The notes under the pieces are model-generated. The model ran no database searches. It was not told the DNA's origin and saw only the letters and a list, made by a program, of their open reading frames with translations. Position numbers and translations under genes: made by a program. This document shows positions 17,780-27,170 of a stretch of 64,000 nucleotides of DNA, one piece after another. Positions within the stretch are counted from its first letter, which is position 1. Each line of letters starts with the position of its first letter. Source of the stretch: Halalkalibacter hemicellulosilyticusJCM 9152 (GTDB taxonomy: Bacteria > Bacillota > Bacilli > Bacillales > Bacillaceae_D); the NCBI RefSeq assembly GCF_000513115.1, contig NZ_BAUU01000010.1, forward strand, positions 1-64,000, written 5' to 3'.

Positions 17780-18793
17780 TTGAAGCAAATTAGGTGTGAG
17801 AAGCCAGGACAATTGATAATGGTAGACACTGAAAAACCAGCTATAAAACCTGGTCACGCATTAATAAGAATTAAGCGCATTGGGATTTGTGGAACAGATA
17901 TTCATGCGTATAGTGGAGTACAACCATTTTTTCGTTATCCAAGAGTTTTAGGACATGAGCTTTCAGGTGTGATCGAAGAAATCGGAATAAATGAAAATGA
18001 TTGGAATGTTCATGATAAAGTGGCGATTATTCCTTATCACTATTGCGGGGATTGTAAGGCATGTAAACGAGGAAAAACAAATTGCTGTCAAGCTCTTAAG
18101 GTGACAGGTGTTCATATTGATGGTGGGATGCAAGAGTATATGACTGTTCCTATTTCTCACCTTGTAAAGGTGAATGACTTGTCATACGATGAAGCAGCTT
18201 TAATGGAACCATTAGCTATTGGTGCTCATGCTGTTAGAAGAAGCGGAATGAATAAAAGCGATACAATAGCTGTTGTAGGTGCAGGGCCGATTGGATTAGG
18301 TATTATGCTTTTTGCAAAAGAATTAGGTGCAACCGTTATTAGTGTAGATATGAATACAAATCGTCTTCAATTTTGCAAAGAATGGCTTAGGATTGAAGAT
18401 ACGGTAGATGCTCATTTAGATCCTATTCTTCAGGTTGAAAAAATAACAGCTGGTCATATGGCAGACATCGTTTTTGATGCTACTGGTAATAAACATTCAA
18501 TGGAACAATCATTTGAATATAGTTCTTTTGGAGGGAAAGTTGTTTATGTTGGTTTAATTGAGGATAACATTCAATTTTACGATCCAGATTTTCACAAAAG
18601 AGAAACGACTTTAATGGGGAGCCGAAATGCAACGAGGGAAGACTTTGAACATGTCTATAAAGTGTTAAGAACAAGAAAGTATAATATGCAAAAGTATATT
18701 ACTCATAGGTTTTTATTTGAAAATATGATTCAAGATTTTCCAGAAAGTTTAAAGGCAGATTCTACTATGATAAAAGCTTTGGTTGAAGTTTAG
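17780..18793 (+). CDS. Zinc-dependent alcohol/polyol dehydrogenase (MDR family)
   Basis: 337 aa from a TTG start preceded by AGGAGGTGT. Catalytic zinc ligands are in GICGTDIH and GHE; the structural zinc lobe has four Cys (CGDCKACKRGKTNCC). The coenzyme fold shows VVGAGPIGLG (about 165-174) followed by VISVDMN, whose Asp favours NAD. Members act on sorbitol, threonine, galactitol phosphate and other sugar-derived alcohols. In this operon it may oxidise a 2-keto-3-deoxy acid or another intermediate; the substrate is inferred only from context. No dehydratase or aldolase for a complete route is in the window. Confidence 0.83.
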   Translation: MKQIRCEKPGQLIMVDTEKPAIKPGHALIRIKRIGICGTDIHAYSGVQPFFRYPRVLGHELSGVIEEIGINENDWNVHDKVAIIPYHYCGDCKACKRGKTNCCQALKVTGVHIDGGMQEYMTVPISHLVKVNDLSYDEAALMEPLAIGAHAVRRSGMNKSDTIAVVGAGPIGLGIMLFAKELGATVISVDMNTNRLQFCKEWLRIEDTVDAHLDPILQVEKITAGHMADIVFDATGNKHSMEQSFEYSSFGGKVVYVGLIEDNIQFYDPDFHKRETTLMGSRNATREDFEHVYKVLRTRKYNMQKYITHRFLFENMIQDFPESLKADSTMIKALVEV

Positions 18794-18881
18794 GGTATGA
18801 ATGAGATAAATGGACAGAATGGGCACACAAGCTGAAAAAGTGAATGTGGATTTTTAGTAGGGAAGTGGATTTAATCGGATA

Positions 18882-18896
18882 ATGAAAGCGTTTTCT
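18882..18896 (+). promoter_or_regulatory. cre-like catabolite repression site
   Basis: ATGAAAGCGTTTTCT matches the CcpA operator consensus WTGNAANCGNWNNCW. It lies about 20 bp before the start of the membrane AraC regulator, between it and the zinc dehydrogenase gene, so CcpA could shut the regulator and the importer that follows. Confidence 0.65.
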
Positions 18897-18916
18897 CTTG
18901 TTTAGGAGGGGATTTC

Positions 18917-21261
18917 TTGTCTTTAAACAATCGATTATCTAAGACATTTAGAAGATACTTTATATCATATATGGTCATTTTATTATTTCCACTGATTACG
19001 GGTGTAATATCCTATCAAGTTTCGGTAAATGTTGCTAAAGAAAGTTCGATTGAGTCGAGTGAGTTGATTTTAAACAAAAGCAAGGAAATTTTGGAAAGTA
19101 GGATAATGGAGATAGACAGATTTACAAGGCAGCTTGCTCTTAATAATTTTAATCGACATCTATTGGCAAAGAAGGATTCGTATCAGCTTGATGTGTATAG
19201 TTTACTAGAAACTTCGCGTTATATTTCCACTTATGCACATTCTAATGATTTTTTGGATGATTTTTATTTATATTTCAAAAATTATGATGCTGTACTTAAG
19301 GGTGGTTCCGTTTACTTTAGAGCGGACCATTTTTATGAGCTGTATCATTATGATCACCTTTCTTATGATGAATGGAAAAAGACGATTTTGGAAGCGAACC
19401 ATCAAGGAGAAATCATTCCACTTCGTTCATATTCAAGTAATAAAAGAAATCTATCGGTTATTACCTATGTTCAATCACTTCCTTTTAATACATTTTCCGA
19501 ATCATTAGGTACAGCAGTTGTCACCATTGATCATCAGCAAATTGGTGTACTACTCGAAGGCTTAACGAAGCAGTATGGAGGGTGGGCTTTTATTGCTGAT
19601 AAAGAAGGCAACCCTCTCACTATGATGGGGATTGGTGAAGACGGAATAGGGGATATTATTAGCAAGCTAGAAAGCGATATCAATTCAACCTTTGAGCTAG
19701 AAGATAATGAGGAGATGCTCATATCAATTGAGTCAGGCTTTAATGGTTGGAATTACGTTGCGGGAATTCCTAAAGAGGGATTAATGAAAAAAGCGAAAAT
19801 GATTAAGCAAATAACGTGGGCTGTAACAGGTAGCACGTTATTTATAGGGGTTTTTATTTGCTTGCTACTTGCACACAAAGAAAGTACACCTATTAATAAT
19901 CTCTTACATGTAGTAAAAGAGCAATTTGGTTCAGACCCTTCTAACCATAAAAGCGAATTTGATTTTTTACATGGAAATATTTCTAAGCTGATAGTAAATA
20001 ATAAAACGCTAGAGAAGGAATTGTCTAGTCAAAATGAATTATTAAAAGACACCTTTATAAAGAGTTTATTGAATGGAGAAGTATATTCTCCAAAGGGAAT
20101 AGCCAATCGAGCAGAACAATTACAGATTTTTTTTAGAGGAGAGGTAGGCATTGTAGGAATACTACAAATAAATGGTTATGGTGATATGGAAAATAGAGAA
20201 ATTCACAATGAATTAAGTACATCGCGGTTTATACTAAAGCGTACACTTAGAAAACTAGAACCATCTATTCTTATGACTGACTTAAATTCAGACAAAGTTG
20301 CTTTTATTCTTACGGTTGATACTGAAAAAGAAGAGGTTATTAATAATGAAGCTACTCGTCTTATTGAGTCCCTCTCTTCATCGGTTGTAGAGTCATACCG
20401 TATAGCTGTTTCGGCTTTTATTGGGAACTCATTTAAGGGTTACCAGCAAATCAATCGATCTTATTATGAAGCAAGAGAAGCGTTCGATTTGGTCTCCACT
20501 AAAATTAATGAAAGAAAAATGATCTGGTATAAAGATATTGCTAGGGAGACAAACATCTTTTATTATCCAATTGATCTTGAGCTTCGCTTAATTAATTTGC
20601 TAAATGCGGGAGAAGCAAGTGATGCGAAAGACATATTAAAGCAAACCTTTCATGAAAATTTATGTGAAAAAGAGCTTTCCCCACAAATCGTAGGCAGTTA
20701 CTCGAAGAAATAAAATCGACATTTATAAAAGCATTTCATTCAACTGTCTATAAGGGGACAGAAGAGTTGAAAATATTGATAAATAAAGTGTTACAAATTC
20801 AATTGAAGTTGGGCGTTACACAAGTTTGGGAAGAATTTGAATTTGTGATCAACGAATATTGCGGCTTAATAAACAATAGAAAGAAAGAAATGGATGATCA
20901 GGCTGTAAAAATGATTATTGAGTTTTTGGAAGAAAACTATGGTGATCCTGACCTATGTTTGTATCGGATCTCTGAAGAAGTAGGTTTACCCGAGAAATTT
21001 GTTTCTCAGCTTTTTAAGCAAAAGTTAGGTCAATATCTTTCAGATTATATTGAAACGTTACGTATGAACAAAGCTTCTGAGTTGCTTAGTACAACGAACA
21101 AAACCATTGAAGAGATATCGTTAGAGGTTGGTTATAATTCGTCCCATTCTTTTAGAAGAGCATTTAAAAGGGTTATACATGTAACACCGAAAGCTTATAG
21201 ACAAGCTTATCAGGTAGATTCTTGGGAGAATAACATATTAGAACTAGAGAAACGTTCATAA
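18917..21261 (+). pseudogene. Membrane-anchored AraC-family regulator (YtdP-like), frameshifted
   Basis: TTG start with AGGAGGGG. Frame 1 (to 20713) encodes a membrane helix (about residues 17-37), a ~250-residue extracellular sensor, a second helix (about 295-317) and most of a cytoplasmic linker. The rest (LLEEIKSTF..., then a C-terminal AraC double helix-turn-helix ending SLEVGYNSSHSFRRAFKRVIHVTPKAYRQ) is in the next frame, joined near 20680-20697. One extra C in the CCCC at 20679-20682 would restore a single ~780-aa protein. Such regulators in B. subtilis (YtdP) sit beside the same kind of oligosaccharide importer. The helix-turn-helix is intact, so loss of function is not proven. Confidence 0.82.
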
Positions 21262-21296
21262 AACAGCTAAATGAAAAGCATGGAAAGAAAACATTT

Positions 21297-21337
21297 GAGC
21301 TCTAATGGTGGAGGGGTGTGTCCTCACCGTTAGAGCT
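21297..21337 (+). terminator. Terminator-like hairpin after the AraC gene
   Basis: GAGCTCTAATGGTGGAGG (21297-21314) pairs with TCCTCACCGTTAGAGCT (21321-21337) through about 16 bp including wobbles. The T-tract starts only ~15 nt later, so it may be a partial terminator or an mRNA-stabilising hairpin. Confidence 0.55.
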
Positions 21338-21382
21338 TTGATGTATGGACTTTTTTTATTATTTAAATGAAGAGATTGAAGC

Positions 21383-21490
21383 TTACTGTACCTTTACATA
21401 TCAATTGTACCTTATGATTTTTCCCTTGTGGTATCAGGCTGTGCAAAGAAATTTCCTTAACTGTCCCTTTTGATTTTAATTGTACCTATT
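21383..21490 (+). promoter_or_regulatory. Duplicated ~34-bp element before the ABC importer, likely regulator site
   Basis: Two related segments (about 21383-21416 and 21457-21490) each contain a TTA(A)CTGT(A/C)CCTTT half followed 10-15 bp later by AATTGTACCT. The four tGTaCCT half-sites are in direct orientation and spaced in a regular way, the arrangement typical of AraC-family operators. The membrane AraC gene immediately upstream is the obvious binder. Confidence 0.5.
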
Positions 21491-21532
21491 TAAAATGTTG
21501 AAGGTCGTGGTACATTCAACTCAACATTTTAT

Positions 21533-21546
21533 TGTTAGCGTTTACA
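21533..21546 (+). promoter_or_regulatory. cre site before the ABC importer operon
   Basis: TGTTAGCGTTTACA matches the CcpA-site consensus TGWAANCGNTNWCA at all but one position. It lies 22 bp before the permease start codon, downstream of where transcription would begin, so it would act as a roadblock during growth on preferred sugars. Confidence 0.7.
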
Positions 21547-21567
21547 AAATTGATTGGGGTGGTTCAT

Positions 21568-22539
21568 TTGAAAGTGGAGGTAGACAATCCTTCTACAATT
21601 TCGGTAAAGGAACTTGGAGCCAAGCAAACGATGTGGAGAAAAGCTAAAAAATCCTTTAATAGGCATTGGCAATTTTATTTATTAATTATTCCTCCGGTTT
21701 TATATTTTATCATCTTTAAATATATACCGATGGTTAATTCAATTATTGCTTTTAAAGACTATAATGTTGTCCAAGGGATATGGGGAAGTGACTGGGTAGG
21801 GTTGAAACACTTCCAATTGTTTTTTCATAACCCTCAATTTTGGGATCTGATAAGGAATACGTTTGTGCTAAGTGTGTACTCACTTGCAGTCGGTTTTCCT
21901 ATTCCGATTATTTTAGCATTAGCATTAAATGAAATCAAAAATGGCTTCTTTAAAAAGACGATTCAAATGGTCACGTATGCACCTTATTTTATTTCAACCG
22001 TTATTATTGTTTCAATGCTAACATTAATGTTTTCTCCTAGACTTGGAATAGTCAATAAAATTTTAGGATACTTTGGGCTCGAATCAATTAATTTTCTAGG
22101 TAGGCCAGATCTTTTTAGAGATATTTATGTATGGTCTGATGTATGGCAGCTAGCTGGGTACTCAGCCATCATTTATTTAGCTGCACTCTCAAGTGTTGAT
22201 CCGTCTCATTATGAAGCCGCTAAAGTTGATGGAGCGACACGGCTTCAAAAAATCATCTATATTGATTTGCCTAGTATTGTACCTGTTGCGACGATTATTC
22301 TTATTTTAAGTGTTGGTAATATAATGGCAATCGGATTTGAAAAAGTATTTTTACTACAAAATCCTCTTAATCTGCAAACATCTGAGGTTATTGCAACCTA
22401 TGTTTATAAAGTAGGTTTATTAAATGCAAACTTTAGCTTTGCAACAGCCGTTGGTTTGTTTAATTCAGTTATTAATCTCATTTTACTCGTAAGTGTTAAC
22501 GCTTTCGCACGGAAATTTTCTAATAGTAGTTTATGGTAA
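21568..22539 (+). CDS. ABC transporter permease, LplB/YteP type
   Basis: 323 aa from a TTG with GGGGTGG 6 nt upstream; a longer frame to 21532 runs into the cre site and lacks a ribosome binding site. Six membrane helices. The EAA loop is SSVDPSHYEAAKVDGATRLQKIIYIDLPSI, which contacts the ATPase. The N-terminus HWQFYLLIIPPVLYFIIFKYIPM is the hallmark of the CUT1 oligosaccharide LplB/YteP subgroup. With the next two genes it forms an importer; no ATPase is encoded here, so a shared MsmX-type ATPase elsewhere is expected, as in B. subtilis. Confidence 0.9.
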   Translation: MKVEVDNPSTISVKELGAKQTMWRKAKKSFNRHWQFYLLIIPPVLYFIIFKYIPMVNSIIAFKDYNVVQGIWGSDWVGLKHFQLFFHNPQFWDLIRNTFVLSVYSLAVGFPIPIILALALNEIKNGFFKKTIQMVTYAPYFISTVIIVSMLTLMFSPRLGIVNKILGYFGLESINFLGRPDLFRDIYVWSDVWQLAGYSAIIYLAALSSVDPSHYEAAKVDGATRLQKIIYIDLPSIVPVATIILILSVGNIMAIGFEKVFLLQNPLNLQTSEVIATYVYKVGLLNANFSFATAVGLFNSVINLILLVSVNAFARKFSNSSLW

Positions 22540-22554
22540 TAGGGGGATTGAACA

Positions 22555-23451
22555 ATGGTTGAAGCAAAAAGCAAAATCAAAGAATCATTTGTGGATCGGG
22601 TATTTCTTACGTTTGTGTACGTTTTTCTCATATTGGTGTTGATCACTGTATTATATCCACTCATTTATATTGTTAGTGCATCTTTAAGTAGTCCAGACGC
22701 TGTTTCATCTGGAAGAGTATGGTTATACCCAGTTGAATTATCATTTAAGGGTTATGAAGTTATTTTTAACAATCCTCAAGTTGTAACAGGGTATTTGAAT
22801 TCACTGTTTTATACCGTTTTTGGGACGGTTATTAGTGTGACATTGACTGTTTTGATTGCGTATCCGTTATCTCGAAAAACATTTTTTGGAAGAAGCTTTC
22901 TGATGATTTTTATCGTATTCACGATGCTTTTTTATGGAGGGTTAATTCCTACATACCTTGTTGTGCAGTCATTAGGAATGATTGATACGAGGTGGGCTCT
23001 GTTAATTCCAAATGCTATTGCTGTTTGGCAAGTGATTATTGCGCGAACATTTTTCCAAACGTCTATACCAGATGAATTGGTGGAGGCTAGTGAAATAGAT
23101 GGATGTAGTGATATCCGTTTCTTATGGTCAGTCGTCTTGCCGTTAGCTAAGCCTATTATTGCTGTTCTCGTTCTGATGTATGCAGTAGGGCAGTGGAATG
23201 CTTACTTCGATGCTTTAATTTACTTGAAAAGTCCAGATCTTCATCCACTTCAATTAGTGCTTCGAAATATTATTATTTTGAATACAGGATCTGCTGGAAT
23301 GGATGCTTCTGAGATGTTAGAAAGACAGCAGTTAGCTGATTTGATGAAATATTCTTTAATCGTTGCTGCAAGTTTGCCTGTTATGCTCATTTATCCATTT
23401 GTTCAGCGTCATTTTGTCAAAGGGATGATGATTGGTTCAGTAAAAGGCTAA
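22555..23451 (+). CDS. ABC transporter permease, LplC/YtcP type
   Basis: 298 aa with six membrane helices. The EAA motif is DELVEASEIDGCSDIRFLWSVVLPLAKPI. The N-terminus (FVDRVFLTFVYVFLILVLITVLYPLIYIVSASLSSP) and C-terminal PFVQRHFVKGMMIGSVKG are characteristic of the carbohydrate permease partner LplC/YtcP. GGGGG precedes the ATG 15 bp after the first permease gene, so it is the second gene of the operon. Confidence 0.9.
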   Translation: MVEAKSKIKESFVDRVFLTFVYVFLILVLITVLYPLIYIVSASLSSPDAVSSGRVWLYPVELSFKGYEVIFNNPQVVTGYLNSLFYTVFGTVISVTLTVLIAYPLSRKTFFGRSFLMIFIVFTMLFYGGLIPTYLVVQSLGMIDTRWALLIPNAIAVWQVIIARTFFQTSIPDELVEASEIDGCSDIRFLWSVVLPLAKPIIAVLVLMYAVGQWNAYFDALIYLKSPDLHPLQLVLRNIIILNTGSAGMDASEMLERQQLADLMKYSLIVAASLPVMLIYPFVQRHFVKGMMIGSVKG

Positions 23452-23572
23452 TAGCAGCTTGGCTAAATGAGATAGTGGAAGGAGTGATGCTAAAACGTAT
23501 ATGAGATTTCTTATAAATACATGTAGTAGATTTTTAATGGTTCACGATTTAAATGAAAAGGGGATGAATTCA

Positions 23573-25204
23573 ATGAAAAGGACAATGGCGCTTATTTTAT
23601 CGCTCGTAATGGTTATGAGTATCGTTCTAGTTGGCTGTAGTTCAAATGAGACAGATGGGACACAAGAGGAAAATGGAGATGAACCGGTTCATATTAAAGT
23701 TTTTGCCCCACAAAATGCGGAAACAGATTTAGCAACTAATTCTTTTACGAAATTAGTAGAAGAGAAATTTAACATTGAGTTTGATTGGCAAGTAACGACA
23801 TATGATGGGACTTCAGCAAGTGAGGTAAGGAATATAGCACTTTCTAGTGGTGATTATCCTGATCTTTTTCTTCTTATTCCTTGGGTAGATCAATTTTCGC
23901 AGACCGACTTACTTCGTTACGGTAGGCAAGGGGTCGTTCTTCCCTTAAATGAATTAATTGAACAACATGCTCCAAATATTAAACAAGTCATCGACGATCA
24001 TCCATATTATGAGTCGATGATAACGGCACCAGACGGGAATATTTATGGATTGCCTCATTTGAACGAGTGTTTCCATTGCTCATATGGCAATAAATTTTGG
24101 ATTAATACAGAGTGGCTTGAAACGTTAGATCTTGAAGTGCCGACAACACCAGAAGAGCTTAGAGATGTATTAACAGCGTTTAAGACACAAGATCCTAATG
24201 GAAATGGTATTGCAGATGAGGTCCCGTTAAGTGGGTCACCTAGCCTAATTGAATCCTCGATCATTCCGTATTTAATGAATGGCTTTATTTATGATGACTC
24301 AAGAACGCGGTTGCTGTTGAATGGAGACAGCGTGGAATTTGCAGCCAATAAAGAAGAGTGGAGGGAAGGGTTGGCTTATATCCATTCTTTATATGAAGAA
24401 GGGTTAATAGACCAAGGGGCATTCTCTCAAAATATTGAAGCGCATCAACAGTTAGGTAATAATTCGGAAGCTCAAATATTAGGAGCGTCTACAGCGATGC
24501 ATCCAGGTATGTTTGTGACAAATGAGGAATATTCTAAGCACTATGATGCCATTGCTCCACTAAAAGGACCAAATTCTGAATATGCTACGTATAATTTCCC
24601 AAGTACGCCGGGTGGAGCATTTGTGTTAACAAATAATGCAAGTGATGAAGTTCAGGTTGCTGCTATTAAGTTAGTTGACTATATGTTTTCAGAGGAAGGG
24701 AGAATTCGTAGTTTTTATGGTGAAAAAGAGTTAAGTTGGAGAGAACCTGTTGAAGGGGAAGTAGCGATTGAGGAAAATGTAGAACCTATTGTAGCGCAAA
24801 TTCCACTCGAAGATGATGAAAATCCACGAAATGATCGCTGGGAGTCGTTATCACAGTATTATCATTCAAGGGAATTTAGGGATGGACTTGTCCAAGCAAC
24901 AGATATTTATACAGGAGAAGGATATGAGCGAAGATTACAGGAGGCCACACATTTATATGAAGGAAAAGAACCTTCTGAAGTATTTCCACATTGGGCCGTA
25001 TGGATTGACCCTGATGTTGCTGATGAACTTGCGATGATTCAAACGAATATTCAGGATTATGTAGAACAGAATTCCATACAATTTATTACTGGATCAAAGG
25101 ATCTAGAGACAGAATGGGAATCCTATGTTCAAGGCTTTGAACAGCTTAATCTAAACCGGTATCTTGAAGTCATGCAGGAAGCCTATGATAACTCTCAATT
25201 ATAA
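23573..25204 (+). CDS. Oligosaccharide-binding lipoprotein, LplA/YtcQ type
   Basis: 543 aa. I chose the ATG at 23573 (AAAGGGG 9 nt upstream) because it gives a lipoprotein signal MKRTMALILSLVMVMSIVLVG with lipobox VGC; an in-frame start at 23501 would bury it. The mature part is a large, acidic cluster-B substrate-binding protein (VKVFAPQNAETDLATN..., GDYPDLFLLIPW). Such proteins deliver rhamnogalacturonan- or xylan-derived oligosaccharides to LplB/LplC-type permeases. It is the third gene of the importer operon and is followed by a strong terminator. Confidence 0.88.
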   Translation: MKRTMALILSLVMVMSIVLVGCSSNETDGTQEENGDEPVHIKVFAPQNAETDLATNSFTKLVEEKFNIEFDWQVTTYDGTSASEVRNIALSSGDYPDLFLLIPWVDQFSQTDLLRYGRQGVVLPLNELIEQHAPNIKQVIDDHPYYESMITAPDGNIYGLPHLNECFHCSYGNKFWINTEWLETLDLEVPTTPEELRDVLTAFKTQDPNGNGIADEVPLSGSPSLIESSIIPYLMNGFIYDDSRTRLLLNGDSVEFAANKEEWREGLAYIHSLYEEGLIDQGAFSQNIEAHQQLGNNSEAQILGASTAMHPGMFVTNEEYSKHYDAIAPLKGPNSEYATYNFPSTPGGAFVLTNNASDEVQVAAIKLVDYMFSEEGRIRSFYGEKELSWREPVEGEVAIEENVEPIVAQIPLEDDENPRNDRWESLSQYYHSREFRDGLVQATDIYTGEGYERRLQEATHLYEGKEPSEVFPHWAVWIDPDVADELAMIQTNIQDYVEQNSIQFITGSKDLETEWESYVQGFEQLNLNRYLEVMQEAYDNSQL

Positions 25205-25213
25205 AAAGTTTAA

Positions 25214-25236
25214 CGCCGGTTCTACCGGCGATTTTT
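25214..25236 (+). terminator. Terminator of the importer operon
   Basis: CGCCGGT (25214-25220) and ACCGGCG (25224-25230) form a GC-rich 7-bp stem with a three-base loop, followed by ATTTTTG. Classic intrinsic terminator 10 bp after the binding-protein stop. Confidence 0.88.
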
Positions 25237-25272
25237 GTCATTGACATGTAATTAATTGGAGGGGAGGAAGAT

Positions 25273-25500
25273 ATGATGAACACGTATTACGCTATAAACA
25301 ATATGAGGATGATCTATTAATTGAGTGTGCGAAAGGTCTAATCACTTTTTCTCCTTATACAGATTCAATCATTCGTATCCGTTATTAACGATAATCATAA
25401 CCCTGTATCTGTGCAGAAAAAAATAATATATAACGGAAATGAAATATCTGTTAAGCTTTACATGGAAACTAGTAATCTGAAAAATGAGGTGTTTAAATGA
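25273..25500 (+). pseudogene. Remnant of the N-terminus of a glycosidase, possibly GH31
   Basis: A good ribosome binding site (GGGGAGGAAG) and ATG ATG open a frame that breaks after MMNTYYA. It continues one frame over as KQYEDDLLIECAKG, LITFSPYTDSIIRIRY, then shifts again to NDNHNPVSVQKKIIYNGNE and on to a TGA that overlaps the ATG of the next gene. The pattern of a short beta-rich opening ending in IIRIRY resembles the N-terminal domain of GH31 alpha-glucosidases and alpha-xylosidases. Only ~75 codons remain and the catalytic barrel is absent. Two lesions plus truncation make it a true remnant. The family call is tentative. Confidence 0.45.
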
Positions 25501-26912
25501 GAAAGCAAGGATTTAATCCTTATCTTCCATCATGGGAATACATTCCTGATGGTGAACCTTATGTATTTAATGACAGAGTCTATGTATATGGGTCGCATGA
25601 TCGGTTTAATGGACATGCCTATTGTTTAAATGATTACGTATGCTGGTCTGCACCAATTGAGGATTTAGCTGATTGGCGCTATGAAGGGGTCATATATAAA
25701 AAAACAGATGATCCCCTAAATCCTGACGGGAGAATGTGTCTTTATGCCCCTGATGTTACTGTAGGAACAGACGGAAGGTATTATTTATACTATGTGCTTG
25801 ATAAGGTGCCAGTTGTATCTGTAGCAGTTTGTGACACACCCGCAGGGAAGTACGAATTTTATGGATATGTGCATGATTCAGATGGAGTGCGTCTAGGGGA
25901 AAGAGAGGGAGATGAGCCGCAATTTGATCCCGGTGTATTGACTGAAGGAGATAAAACATACCTATATACTGGATTTTGTGCAGTAGGTGATAAATCAAGA
26001 AGTGGGGCTATGGCAACGGTTCTTGGTCCGGATATGCTAACGATTTTGGAGGAACCAGTATTTGTTATGCCAAGTGAGCCATATAGTTCTGGAAGTAGCT
26101 TTGAGCAGCATGAATTTTTTGAAGCACCTTCTATACGGAAGAAGGGAGATACTTATTATCTCATCTATTCCTCTATCGTTATGCATGAATTGTGTTACGC
26201 CACTAGTAAGCATCCGACGAAAGGCTTTGTCTATCAAGGTGTGATCGTGAGTAATAATGATCTGCATATTGATACGTATAAGCCAGCAGATCAACCGATG
26301 TTTTATGGAGGTAATAATCACGGAAGTATAATTCCTATTAATGACAAATGGTATATTTTCTATCATAGACATACAAATGGGTCCAACTTTAGTCGTCAAG
26401 GCTGTATCGAGCCAATTGAAATTTTAAGTGATGGTACAATTCCTCAAGTAGAAATGACATCATGTGGTTCTAATTCTGGCCCACTGATCGGTAGAGGAGA
26501 ATATCCAGCATACATTGCATGTAATCTCTTCTGTCGTGATGAGGAAAAGTATACAGGTGATCTATGGATGAATAGCCAATTTCCGAAAATAACCCAGGAT
26601 GGAAAAGATGGCGATGAAGAAATCGGGTATATCGCTAATATGACTGATTCTGCAACAGCAGGATTTAAATATTTTGATTGCCAAGGAGTCAACAAAGTCA
26701 AGCTCAAGGTTAGAGGTTATTGTAATGGTACATTTGAAGTGAAAACATCATGGAATGGTGAAGCGCTTGGAAGTATACCTGTTCAATTTACAAATGTATG
26801 GACTGAATACTCTTCTGATATAGCTGTTCCAGACGGTATACAAGCAATATATATTACTTACAGAGGAAGTGGAAGAGCTAGTCTTGCTTCTTTTACACTT
26901 GAATGTGAGTGA
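25497..26912 (+). CDS. Glycoside hydrolase family 43 with C-terminal carbohydrate-binding module
   Basis: 471 aa, no signal peptide. A five-bladed propeller (about 1-320) starts NPYLPSWEYIPDGEPYVF, whose Asp is the likely base. It then shows YAPDVTVGTDGRYYLYYV (the pKa-modulating Asp) and EFFEAPSIRKKGDTYYLIYS (the acid Glu). The final ~130 residues are a beta-sandwich of CBM6 type. GH43 enzymes cleave beta-xylosides or alpha-L-arabinofuranosides; lack of a signal peptide means it acts on imported oligosaccharides. GAGGTG sits 6 nt before the ATG, and the ATG overlaps the stop of the upstream remnant. Confidence 0.85.
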   Translation: MRKQGFNPYLPSWEYIPDGEPYVFNDRVYVYGSHDRFNGHAYCLNDYVCWSAPIEDLADWRYEGVIYKKTDDPLNPDGRMCLYAPDVTVGTDGRYYLYYVLDKVPVVSVAVCDTPAGKYEFYGYVHDSDGVRLGEREGDEPQFDPGVLTEGDKTYLYTGFCAVGDKSRSGAMATVLGPDMLTILEEPVFVMPSEPYSSGSSFEQHEFFEAPSIRKKGDTYYLIYSSIVMHELCYATSKHPTKGFVYQGVIVSNNDLHIDTYKPADQPMFYGGNNHGSIIPINDKWYIFYHRHTNGSNFSRQGCIEPIEILSDGTIPQVEMTSCGSNSGPLIGRGEYPAYIACNLFCRDEEKYTGDLWMNSQFPKITQDGKDGDEEIGYIANMTDSATAGFKYFDCQGVNKVKLKVRGYCNGTFEVKTSWNGEALGSIPVQFTNVWTEYSSDIAVPDGIQAIYITYRGSGRASLASFTLECE

Positions 26913-26917
26913 GAAGT

Positions 26918-26931
26918 TGAGAGCGTTTTCC
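26918..26931 (+). promoter_or_regulatory. cre-like sequence after GH43
   Basis: TGAGAGCGTTTTCC resembles the CcpA site but has mismatches and lies downstream of the GH43 stop, where no gene starts for 860 bp. Its role is doubtful; listed because it is close to the better site at 18882. Confidence 0.3.
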
Positions 26932-27005
26932 CCCTTCATTATGAATTTTCGCAGCGAAGAGTTAAAATGTGTCATTAACACTCTTAAGAGCAAGATATAT
27001 AACAG

Positions 27006-27040
27006 GAAAGTCCTAGTAGAGAAGGGCTTTCTTATTTTTT
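27006..27040 (+). terminator. Terminator downstream of GH43
   Basis: GAAAGTCC (27006-27013) pairs with GGGCTTTC (27024-27031), with one G-U wobble, followed by TTATTTTTT. Confidence 0.75.
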
Positions 27041-27170
27041 ATATAATCGGAATTTATAAGTCGTTTCCAAGAGGAATCTCTCCGGTGGACAGCGAAGGGA
27101 TAGATGGAGACGTGACGTGGTCATAGATAGGTCATGTGCTTGTATATTTATGCTACGTTGTTTTCTTTCA

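Noticed and set aside
21568-25204. A complete ABC importer
   Set aside because: No ATP-binding subunit is encoded in or beside the operon; a shared MsmX-type ATPase elsewhere must be assumed. The only ABC ATPase in the window (58712) is of exporter type.
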